64,000 bases of DNA from Oscheius onirici (taxonomy: Eukaryota > Nematoda > Chromadorea > Rhabditida > Rhabditidae), in contig OW051469.1 in assembly GCA_932521025.1 (NCBI GenBank), positions 7,762,398-7,826,397 on the forward strand, given 5' to 3'. This document shows positions 50,765 to 60,164 of this stretch, piece after piece. Made by a program: the position numbers and the translations under genes. Under the pieces are notes generated by a model that was not told where the DNA came from, did no database searches, and saw nothing but the letters and a program-made list of their open reading frames with translations. Positions within the stretch are counted from its first letter, which is position 1; each line of letters begins with the position of its first letter.

Positions 50765-50960
50765 TTGTACATTTCAGCTTTACGCTCTCAACGTAAGTGT
50801 TTTTTTTGCTTTTTCAGGGAATTTTTTCTTTTTTTGTCTTTCTTTTCTTTTTAAGTTTTCTAAATATCTCACTCGATTTTTTGCAAAAAGATAAGAAAAA
50901 ATTCAACGAAAAAACAAAAAAAAAACACTTACGTTGAGAGCGTAAAACTGAAATGTACAA
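50765..50960. mobile_element. 196-bp MITE with long terminal inverted repeats
   Basis: The left end begins TTGTACATTTCAGCTTTACG and continues CTCTCAACGTAAGTGTTTTT. The right end is its reverse complement over about 44 bp with one substitution. The interior is T/A-rich without an open frame, so it is non-autonomous. No clear target-site duplication was identified, so superfamily is unassigned. Confidence 0.85.
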
Positions 50961-51027
50961 CTTTTGTTAGCAGCTTGTTAGCAGCATTCAGTCAGTTGAT
51001 ACATTTATTAACAAATTTTATGACAGT

Positions 51028-52551
51028 CTACGACCCAGAACGATAATCTAAGAGGATTTTACAAAATGCATGAGGATCAAGTGGTAGATCGGGATCAGAG
51101 ACGTAAGATGAGTAGTCGATAAGGGCTGAGTTGCGAGGCATATATTTTTCGTGGAAAGGTAGTAAATCAACAAGTTTTTGGATTCCCAGCCAAGCGTCAA
51201 ACACTACAATCCAAAATTTCGTATTTTGAATAATTCGATGTACCACGGATTTAATGCATACTACGAGGAAACTGTTTTGGTCGTTGGAGACGAATATTAG
51301 ACGCTCTTTTCCAAAATCCCAGGATGGATAGTCTTTGAGGATCGAAGGTTCATCGCTGACAGTTCGCAACTCGCCGCTGAATTCGGTTGCTTTGTAGGTC
51401 CATTGTTCGGATAGCCAGAGCTGAATTGAGAACATTAACACTTCGAATTTGGTGAGATATACAGCCAGAGAAACGAACCTGGACAATTTCTCCGAGTTCA
51501 CGACACGATATGCCATCTATACGCTCGACGGAGTTCCAGAGTTCCCTCATTATTCGCTCTTTTTCCTCCTTGAGGAAAACTTCTCGAGGCTTCTAAAGTC
51601 TCCAGTTAGACATTTTTTACAAGGAACTCACAATCTGTTTCACTAGTTCCCAGTCCCGTTCATCTGTTTCATCGTAGAAGGAAAGAGCTGGGGAATTGAC
51701 CATCCATGACTGAAACTTCGGTCGGCCTAACATGAAGTGAAGATGCGAATTTGTGAATGATTGCTTCATTCTAGTCACCAGATCAGCAGCAATCTTATCA
51801 AGGTGATAGCAGAATGAGGAGGGGAGAATGGAAGTTCGGTCACGGATAGGGATGTGACCAAAGAAGTATCCTTGGTTTCCCAAATATAGCTGCTGCTCAC
51901 GAATCTGAAAGGTTTTTTATGCTACTTTGTATGGAAATGAAAGCAGAGCAAGAAGATGACCAGGAATTGCTTTAAAATGAAAATCAAGCGACAGAAACTT
52001 ACTACAGGGCTCATTCGACATTGAAGTTCACCACCTCTGATTCTGACGCTGAACTTGGTGATGTTCTTTTCCAATAGTCCATGAACGAATTTCGAAAGAC
52101 GGAACGAGCGGGCAAATGCTCGTGAGTGCATCTGAATATTTCTGTGGGAACTACAAAAAAAGTAAAACCTTTGAAAGGATTGCCAAAAGATCTCTATTAC
52201 AGAGACTTTCCAGAGATACTGGCTCAGGAAGAGAGGGAAAAGGTATCCCGTTTCTGCAGAACCTTAATATATTGCTCCTCCATGTCCTGACTCCATCTCC
52301 TGTGGAAATTGGGACCATTCCTTAGTACCGGCGGATTCACTGTAATAATCTTGAGATAATTCAGCAGATGAGCTCGTCTTCTTCTGAACTCTTCGTCGCT
52401 TAGCTAAAAAACGGTCTTTGAACCCAATGAAATAGTTACTTGCCTTGAAGACGTGAACATCGCTGTCAGGGAAAAAATCTTCTGGATATAGGGCTTTATT
52501 CTCTTCCTCTTCGCCTTCTGAACCCATGTTTGGGTTGATTGGGAGTTCCAT
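51028..52551 (-). CDS. uncharacterised protein, probably lineage-specific, with a GC-AG intron
   Basis: About six exons and roughly 400 residues; I recognise no domain. Exon 1 (52444-52551) begins MELPINPNMGSEGEEEENKA and ends DSDVHVFK. It splices through a 40-bp intron starting gcaagt into exon 2 (52263-52403; LSDEEFRRRRAHLLNYLKII). Later exons carry LHFMLGRPKFQSWMVNSPAL and a hydrophobic/aromatic segment QNSFLVVCIKSVVHRIIQ, and the end is KILLDYRSGS. No signal peptide or membrane span is clear. A truncated paralogue lies at 53358-53655. Middle exon borders are approximate. Confidence 0.6.
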
Positions 52552-52769
52552 GAGACTGGGAAGACTTGATTGGAAACGAAGCTGACCTCATCAAACGCAA
52601 GCTTTTCAACAGGAGAAATCGATAAATTTTGGCGTTTTTCCCATGAATAGAGGTCTTTGTGGATCGAGCCAGCGGAAACCTTTTTGGCTTATCGATTTGG
52701 TCTTGTTTGGGTAAAAAAAAAGCTTTGAAATCACTTAGGATTAGGCAGAGTTGTCACGCAACTGGCACA

Positions 52770-53126
52770 TCTAACCAACCGAAATACACTCAGAGCCGCA
52801 CGTGAGGAGATGTATATCGAAGTGTGTCAGAGACGAATGGGGAGACGGATGATTGGTATCACTACTTTGGACAGATGACCGAACGACAGAGTACGCGAAC
52901 GAACTAAACTGTGGGACTGAAGGTAGAAATTCCTCTGGCTACTCTGGGCCGTACTCTGACCTTATGACAAGCATCGGGCTAGAGGACAACCCCCTCCAAG
53001 ATGGAGAGACTTTGTCAATAGATGTTTTAACAGTAACTGGTGGAATGCGCCGACGGAAGAATGGAATAGGATCATCGGCCATCTTAGATAATTCTATGAT
53101 TTGGCGTTATAAATAAATAAAAAAAA
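52770..53126 (+). mobile_element. non-LTR retrotransposon relic (RT C-terminal part)
   Basis: Across one or two frames with stops it reads LRAAREEMYIEVCQRRM, GRRMIGITTLDR, PNDRVRERTKLWD, then RGQPPPRWRDF. This is the order seen in the C-terminal tail of LINE endonuclease-reverse transcriptases (RxMxGxxLRDRxxNxxxRxxT, then GRPPxRWxDD). An ATAAATAAATAAAAAAAA tail follows at about 53108-53128. Dead, with in-frame stops and no RT core. Confidence 0.65.
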
Positions 53127-53345
53127 ACTCTGGGCCGAGAAGATTGCGAGGATAGGAGGGAACCGCTGGGCAAGAATCACCACCGAATGGACGCCGAGGA
53201 AGGTAGAAGAAGAAGAAGACAGCAAAGGCAACGCTAGACAGATGGTACTCGGGACAGTGCGGGAGTCGCCTAGTGGCAGCGCTCATCTGCCGAATGGAAA
53301 ACCCTGAGATCCACACTCGTCGAAGACGTGACAATGTGAATAAAT
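53127..53345 (+). mobile_element. second LINE relic fragment
   Basis: Begins directly after the A-rich tail and reads LWAEKIARIGGNRWARI, TTEWTPRK, matching the HIAR...RW...WxPR part of LINE C-terminal tails. That part is missing from the neighbouring relic. Short and frameshifted, probably a separate truncated insertion or a rearranged piece. Confidence 0.5.
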
Positions 53346-53357
53346 AGTAATAGTAGC

Positions 53358-53655
53358 ACGTGAAGAGGAAAAACCTATATTCCCAGAAGATTTCCTTACG
53401 GACAGTGATGTCTATATTTTCAAGGTAAAAAATATTGATAAAATTGATCTACGAAATTACTGAAATGAAGGTCAATACATGCATGTTCTGCAGAGACGAG
53501 AGGCCTTTTCTCTTCTCTTTCGGAGCCAGTTTCATTAGAACAGATTTAGTGGCAGTCTTTTCAAAGGTATCAAATATAGAAATATTTATGAAACAACTTT
53601 TCAGATACTCCAGAACGAGATGATGGAGGCTGCCAAGAAGAGAGGAACGAGGTAG
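53358..53655 (+). pseudogene. truncated paralogue of the 51-52.5 kb gene
   Basis: Exon-like 53358-53424 reads EEEKPIFPEDFLTDSDVYIFK, matching EEENKALYPEDFFPDSDVHVFK of the gene at 52551 on the other strand. The splice site at the same point is an ordinary gtaaaa here instead of GC. It can splice to 53605-53655 (ILQNEMMEAAKKRGTR, stop), which is unrelated to exon 2 of the paralogue. Only one homologous exon survives. Confidence 0.5.
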
Positions 53656-53963
53656 AATAGGGCCCAAAATAGGTTACTGTAATAAATACCGGTGTATTTG
53701 ACACGCGGGAATAACATAAATTGAGAGAGATCAGGTCTCGCCACGTCGCATCTTGTTTAGAAGGTTGCGAGGGTCGTTGAGCGGATACCATGCCTCGTTC
53801 TGGTCCTTTGTATTCGCGTCCTTGGCCTTCGTCACAGCCGGGTCCGTATCTTCTGCCACGAACGTGTGTCTCATCCTGAAAATTTGGAGTTTTCGGAGCC
53901 AGTTTCATTATAACAGATTTAGTGGCAGTCTTTTCAAAGGTATCAAATATAGAAATATTTATG
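53517..53963. repeat. direct repeat pair flanking the CWC27 last exon
   Basis: A block of about 75 bp (TCGGAGCCAGTTTCATTA through AAATATAGAAATATTTATG) occurs at about 53519-53591 and again at about 53889-53963 in the same orientation with one or two changes. The last CWC27 exon (53731-53875) sits between the copies. Confidence 0.8.
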
Positions 53964-55026
53964 CTAAAGTTATAGTAGAAACCCCCTTGGACGCTTTCCC
54001 GTATTCCTAACCCGCACTTGATTCTCTACTGTCTGGAAACCGCCCCCAGTAAAAAAAAATCAAAGTCCAATTGCAATTTGACTTGTCTAAACTTGTTACA
54101 CTAACTTTGCTTTCTAACTATTTTGAAAGTCGCAACAGTATGAACTTTTGAGAGCTTGCAATTTCACTCGGGTAGCATAAACGTGTACGGTACGAAAACT
54201 TTAAAATAACAAAAATCGTCTTTCTGACCAAACAAAACACTCAAAAAAACTTTCAGCTGGTACGAACTTGTAACAATTCCAGACATTCTCTACCCTTGTG
54301 AAATGCACTGAAATGAGCCGTTTTCAGCCTAAGAAGCCTAGAATAAGAAGAAACGAACCTGACAACGATATCATCAAAAGGATGCCTTACAACCTTCGTT
54401 CCTGTGATCTTGTGCGGTCTTTTTGGTCTCTCCTTCTCGTCGACATCGCACTCGGCAATGTTCAGCATGTTGAAGACCGTCTTTCCCACAACCTGGATCC
54501 AATTCTCCTTAGAAAAAAACGCATCTACCTGTCCAAACAGGGTATGTTTCTTGGTCAGGCCTCTCAAGCCCTCATTTCCGACGGTAATGAAGAACTGACT
54601 GCGATTTTGGTCCGGGCCGTTATTGGCCATTCCGAGCAGGCCGCGCCGGTTAAAGGCCAGCCTCTGATGAAACTCATCCTTGAACGGCTTGCCGAAACTG
54701 CTCTCGCCGCCGTCTCCCGTACCGGTTGGATCGCCTCCTTGGATTATGAAATCTGGAAATATAAAATTTAGGAAAAATGTGGTATTACCTTTGACAACGC
54801 GATGAAAAATGGTTCCGTCGTAGTAGCCTTCGGCACAAAGCTGGATAAAGTTGCGACATGTCATCGGACATTCTTTGCACCAGAGCTCGATTTCGATCTC
54901 GCCGGCCGTCGTGTTCAGAATTACCTGCAAAGAGGTTGTTTGTCTGTCTAGTTTCTTCGATCGATAAAAATCTTCACTGTTCTTTGCCCCACTTTTCACA
55001 TTATCAAAGGCTGTGAATAAGAACAT
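53731..55026 (-). CDS. CWC27: CWC27-type spliceosomal cyclophilin (short form)
   Basis: The N-terminal cyclophilin domain shows TTAGEIEIELWCKECP, CRNFIQLCAEGYYDGTIFHR, IIQGGDPTGTGDGGES, FKDEFHQRLAFNRRGLLGMA, QFFITVGN and KHTLFGQV. Then comes the CWC27-specific DEKERPKRPHKI and HPFDDIVVR. The family is a spliceosome component with a divergent, weakly active PPIase pocket. The exon ending at 54359 splices in frame to 53731-53875, whose EAWYPLNDPRNLLNKMRR matches the CWC27 C-terminal DPRNPVNKRRR. The Lys/Glu-rich linker of about 200 residues in other species is missing, leaving about 250 residues. A start further upstream of 55026 is possible. Confidence 0.82.
53969..54096. repeat. dispersed repeat, copy B
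   Basis: Counterpart of 13683-13827 in the same orientation (CGCTTTCCCGTATTCCTAA, CGCACTTGATTCTCTACTGT, ACTTGTCTAAAC). It lies in the CWC27 intron, in place of coding sequence for the missing linker. Confidence 0.7.
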
Positions 55027-55200
55027 GCTATTTGTGCTGCAGACAAGTTGTTGAAATCTTCATAATTGCCGAATTTATGAACAGTATCAGCCTTCATTTT
55101 ATCGGTAAAAAGCTCTTTTCGACACAAGTTTGACAAAGCAAACATAAATATGAGGCTCGGAGTCCAGTTTTGCACATTGCTCTTATCAATTTAAATTTTA

Positions 55201-55213
55201 GGGGGGGGGGGGG
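55201..55213. repeat. G13 homopolymer
   Basis: Thirteen consecutive G on the plus strand between the TPI-like stop codon (55230) and the CWC27 start. Length is prone to sequencing error and replication slippage. Confidence 0.9.
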
Positions 55214-55229
55214 AATGTTACATATTTGC

Positions 55230-57766
55230 TCAGTCGTGGGCGTTGACAATTTTCACAAAGTCGGAAGGAAAAGAGGCTGCGTCGAACAGGAACCCGTCGA
55301 TATCGGGCATCTTGGCGAGCTCTTCAGCATTGTCCGCCGTCACGAAACCGCCGTAAATGATACGAGTGCTTTTGGCGACGTCCGCCGAGACCTTCTCGTT
55401 GAGGAACTGACGGATCCAAGCATGAATCTGAAAAATGGCAAGGTTTTCACGGTAAAAATATACTTTTTCAGCAAGTTTTGACGCAAAATAAAATTTTGGG
55501 TGAGCTCACGTCTGCCAAGACTTGACTGCGCTTGACTGATTACGTTCATTTGTCATCTTTTTGACTGTTTTTGTTTGCATTCAATGGCGGATTACTGTCA
55601 GAAGAGTTGTTAATCGTTCGAAAGGAAGCTTTTGGGGTTTGAAGCAATTTCAACCCGGATTGCATTCAAGAGAACTCCTATGTTCCTCCTGGTGCCTTTT
55701 TTACAGTTTTGCAACTTGAACCACAGAAGTGGACAAAAACTGACTGCTAATATCAAAGTCCGTAACCTTTTATTTTACTTCACAAGCAAAACTTTTTCAA
55801 TTTTGCTTCAAGAAAAGCTTGGAATCATATTCCATCAGTTTCTGTTCTTTTTGCTGTTTTTTTTCCAATAAACGCTAAAAGTTTGCTAGTTACACCTAGA
55901 AGGCTCTCTTTCTGGAAGTTTCGTAAAAAAAGACTCGAACTAACTTCTTGAGCCTGTTCTGGAGACATCATCGTTCCTGTGCCGATTGCAAAAACGGGTT
56001 GGTAAGCCAGAACAATGTTCTTCCATTTTACACTTTTGTCGATAATGGCTTGAAGCTAGCGGAAATTGACGTCCTTCGTCTGGCCGGCTTCGCGTTCGTT
56101 TAGCGACTCTCCAATGCAGAAGATGACCGAAATTCCATTATCAAGAGATCGGACAGTCTTCTCAGCAACGATCTTAAATATTTTTCTGTTAAAAACTTTA
56201 AAAATTGAACTTACTTGCTCGTTTTCACCGCCAACGCGACGCGACGATTTGCCCAATATGACCCAGCTGAGACCTAGTGCTTTGATCATTGGTAGAGTGT
56301 TTTCGTCACGATCGCTATTTGGAATCTAAAAATTGTATTTTTAGGAGAAAAGAACAAAAACTAACCTCAAAGCAGTTCTCTGCAGCAATAATGACTCCCG
56401 TCATCATTTTCTTGGTGTAGACGAGATGATTAGCTGGTGGGGAGACAATAGCTTGGATTCTTCTCGTAACTGAAAATAATTTTTTGACAACTTTTCAAAG
56501 AAAAAGGTAGTGAGACATCTTATTCAAATCTTTTCTTTGCAAATTGGTTCAAACGTCAAAACAAAAACCGAAAAATGTGAAAAGTATAGGCGTTTGGCAA
56601 AAACAGTTGGAAACTATCAAAACTAACCTGTTCCGTTCAAGGAAGCGATGTTAGCATCAGTCTGATCCGAGTCCGTCCAGACAGCGACGACGGTGAATGT
56701 GCGAGAGTGAGAGGTCTGAAGGTTATCGAACTATTCAATCGAATGAAAAGAGAAAAAACGATAGAATCTCTATAATACTAAAGCGCAACGGGGTCAGTAT
56801 GTCTGACCGTCTAACGCGTAAGATTTTGGACGCTGTGGTAGGGTACACAGCGGGCAAAGTGAAAAAAGTGGGTGCGGGATCGTATCCGCGACGCTAGGGC
56901 GCCGAGTTGCTCGCGCTGGTACTGCGCCAAAAGTACAATTGGGCTTTGGGAAAGTTCGTAGGGGATACCACGGTCGACGCAGGGTGTGCAGCATCCAGTT
57001 AGCCCAGGCCGGGCTGACCTGCTGCCCTACGTGTATTACTTGTACTGCAGGTAAGATTATAGTGAAATCTGTGTAAAGACTGCAATGCTATAGATATGGC
57101 CAGACAGATTTTACAAAAAAGAATGCAATTTTTTATTTTTTGGGCCTTTCTCTATATTAGTTTCTGAGCTCAAATATTACTTACCGGCCACTGATTGCAC
57201 TTGGTAGCCATATTGTGCTTCAAACGATCCTCCATTAATTGGCCACATACAGTGCACTCAACATTTGCTGGCTCATCTAAAAAATGTAATGTAATTTTGC
57301 TTGTATTAGATTGTATCGATCTATAATTATTCTTGATTGCAGCATTTTTTTATCAGCTCAAAACTAGAATAGCGAATTCGCCGCGAGGTATATAAGCTGT
57401 AGGCGCGAAAGGAAGCCACTGGTGCGAAAACAATGAGAGCAAAACCGATCGACATGCTGATGTACCAACCGCGGTCGTGCTGTTTTGTAGCCACCTCACT
57501 TGCTGACTGCGCCAGAGAAAACACGAAGTACAGCTAGTTTTGTAGGTCAATTGTATAAAAAATGCAATACTGGCCAGTTCTTAGCGGGCTAGCCAGCTTC
57601 GAGCGTCGTCGAGCATAATTTTGGCAAACTTCCACTAAACTCATTTGCATGCGTGGCGCAGTGCTAGTCAAAAAAATAACGTGTTCGCACCATTATCATT
57701 TAAAAAGCTGGCCTAAATCGAAACTTATGTGAAGAGCTCACCTTCATCGGCGATCATCTGGGACAT
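55230..57766 (-). pseudogene. triosephosphate-isomerase-derived gene, dead active site and in-frame stop
   Basis: Exons run from 57766 leftwards. A 39-residue start (57742-57766, 57185-57276) carries a C-x2-C-x9-H-x5-C finger (CTVCGQLMEDRLKHNMATKC). TPI-like exons at about 56629-56715 and leftwards to 55230 follow. The fold is recognisable ([55 protein letters not shown]). Every catalytic landmark is changed: NWK to VWT, GHSERR to GKSSRR, AYEPVW to AYQPVF, YGGSV to YGGFV and VGGAS to FDAAS. A TAG at about 56055-56057 interrupts the frame where TPIs have a residue, with no plausible splice around it. Introns are kept, so it is not a retrocopy. It may still yield a truncated zinc-finger protein. 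Confidence 0.75.
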
Positions 57767-58676
57767 TTTAGACGGACCTGAAATATGCATGTTTCTTTTA
57801 ACAAAATAATGAAAATAGTAGGGAGAGAGAATTCATAAACTTTTTTAGTTGAGGAATAATCTATTTCTGACTAAAACTTCGCAAAGTTGACATGAAAAGA
57901 ACTAACAAAAGATACGGAAAGGAACAATTGAGGAAATGTTAGGATCACTTGATGAGTTTCAGGTTAGTTCAATATTGCTGGAATTCTACGAGTGATTTAC
58001 TCTTTTTTCGCAGTTTTCTACCAAATTGCAACTATGCTGTTTCTAAAACGAACAAGAAGTCACATAATTCACGAAGAAAGAAAACAGGGAAACAATGAGA
58101 ATGGAAAATTGAAGAAAGACTAGAAAAAGAGGCCTAATCTATGTCCGGGCATATTTCCATAGGATTTCGTGAACAAAATCTGGTGCAAAAGTTTTCAACA
58201 GGCTATTTTCAATAAAAGAAAGAGTGAAGAAAGGGAATGACTGTGTTTCTCAAAACCAAATCCGAAGTCAGCTTTAGTATTTGAATTGCGCGGCGGACTG
58301 TGGTCCAGGTTACGGTATGTCGGTCTCGTCACGAACGTCCTAAATAGCGTGCAGAGTAAAGAATAAGGGTCCAGGGGATCGTATTCTATAAGTTCCCAGT
58401 TGTACTGCAGTAGGCGCCTTCCTTCGATCTGGCAAGTCAGCGGTTTTGGCGCGGGTTAGTACCATTCAAATTTTTTTTGCATTTTCTTCTATTTCTCCAG
58501 TTTTCTTTCATTTTCCGTTATTTTTTCTTTTCTTTTTCGACGTTCGACCAATAAAATTGTAAACTACTCAGTTTTTAGTGTTTTTCCATCCTTTTCGACC
58601 GATAAAAACGTAAATCCAACAGATTCCGCAACTTTTTCGGCGTTCCCCACATTCGCGGTGAAAATCAGCGAAAAGC

Positions 58677-59228
58677 CTAATTATCGTAATGGAGGGAGAT
58701 GAGATCGATCAATCTGGGGAACGGATCCTTGCACACTTGACGTCCGTTGATCGAGAGCCTCCAGTGCTTGGCAAGCTGGGAGTGAATCGTCGACATCCTC
58801 ACACCTGGACCCTGCTTCAACAACGGGAGACGGAGGCTTCTCCAGACCCGTTCGATCGTTTGGGTGTAAACCCAGCGACGACGATCTCTAGGACTGATCT
58901 GTGATAAGAAGGTGAGCATGGAGAGAAGAAATCCTAATACCTTTCTGTTTGGTAGACCGAGACTATCACGAGAAGTGAAGAAGGTCAAATCGCCCGGAGC
59001 AACGTTTGCGTCATAGGCAGAAGGGCCATGATGAACCGAGACCTGGTTCCTGCATTTAGTACACTTGTACTTGGGACAGTCATTCTTCAGCGACTCGACG
59101 ATCACTGCCGTACAAAGAGGCTGCTTCGGATTGAAATCAGCGAAAAGCCTAATTATTGTAATAGAGGATCGATCAATCTGAGGAACGGATCCTTGCACAC
59201 TTGACGTCCGTTGATCGAAAGCCACCAA
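58677..59228 (-). mobile_element. Merlin/ISXO2-like transposase fragment
   Basis: The open frame contains a zinc-ribbon-like CPKYKCTKCRNQVSVHHGPS and, after a deletion, the terminal YTQTIERVWRSLR block typical of ISXO2/IS1016 (Merlin) transposases. The DDE core between them is lost. Its 3' part, with KDPFPRLIDL, resembles the end of the larger copy at 60.2 kb. The segment at 58660-58768 is duplicated directly at about 59130-59228. Confidence 0.65.
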
Positions 59229-59273
59229 GTTTGAACAGTACCTTGAACTTCAAATACTATAATAATAAGAAAA

Positions 59274-59371
59274 TGCCGCCGAAATACAGAGCCGAATCCT
59301 GCGGCGCGGCGCGCCCCTGTGGCCAGCGCTGAAAAGCGCAGCACAGCAAATCAACAAGCCTGCCGTGTCCC
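59274..59371. repeat. dispersed GC-rich repeat, copy B
   Basis: Reverse complement of 50650-50758 with few differences (CTGTGGCCAGCGCTGAAAAG). It adjoins the Merlin fragment, suggesting the GC-rich piece travels with a mobile element. Confidence 0.8.
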
Positions 59372-60164
59372 GTTCCACTCTCCCTCTCATTCAAAGCCAG
59401 TCACTGGATACCGTAATCTCAGTCGCCTCTTTTCGAATTCTCTCTGGATGAATTTTGGTAATACTCGAGCAGGCACCCCCCTTCGTTCAAACGTTTTTTC
59501 GCGGCAATTTTCAACTTCGGCGGGAATCTTTCTTTTTACTCCATTTTCTTTTATTTTCCACGTTTCTTCACCATTTCTCGTCATTTTTTCTTCGTTTTCC
59601 TATATTTTCCGTTACCAATCATTAAAAAACTCAATCTTTATTGAAAAATAGTGGCTGAAAGTCTTTGTAACTGAATATTAGCCGTTTTCCACGATTCTTT
59701 TTCCAGTTTGATGTAATATCGTCCATTTTTTTCATCTGTAATTGCTCAGCAACCCTTATTTCATACTTTATTAGCATGTTTTCAGTTGATCTTCGTTCTA
59801 ACAACAAGAATCAAGTTGAAAAGGATCGGGAAGTAGATTGCCACGGGTCCGAGATTCAACCGAATCTCCCCGTGGCTTATTTACAGGCCAGTTTCTTACT
59901 GATTAGTTCCAGACAGCAGTTGTTTTAAATTCTATGAGATTACTTCCAGGAAATGAGGACGACGGACGACAAGAGCGAGGATTGCAGAGACCTAGGATTC
60001 GTCGGAGGGCTATTCGTTAAAGGATTCGTCAGAAGGCTCTTTTCTTCATCGTCGTTTGCATCTCTATCAGGATTTTCATCTTTTTTTCCACCCAATTTTG
60101 CTACAGATGCAACAAGAAAATTTAATAACTGCAGAAAGCAAGCTAACAACAATTTAGCAAAGAG

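Noticed and set aside
56780..57050. GC-rich segment suspected of being a tRNA or rRNA piece
   Set aside because: No cloverleaf or B-box-like GGTTCGA motif found; probably a repeat within the intron.
57327..57524. 65-codon minus-strand frame with a hydrophobic stretch (ISMSIGFALIVFAPVASF)
   Set aside because: Lies inside the TPI-like gene's first intron with no compatible splice phases; not called.
58677..59228. FLYWCH or BED zinc-finger gene
   Set aside because: The CxxC ribbon is followed by ISXO2-type TQTIERVWR, so a Merlin remnant fits better.
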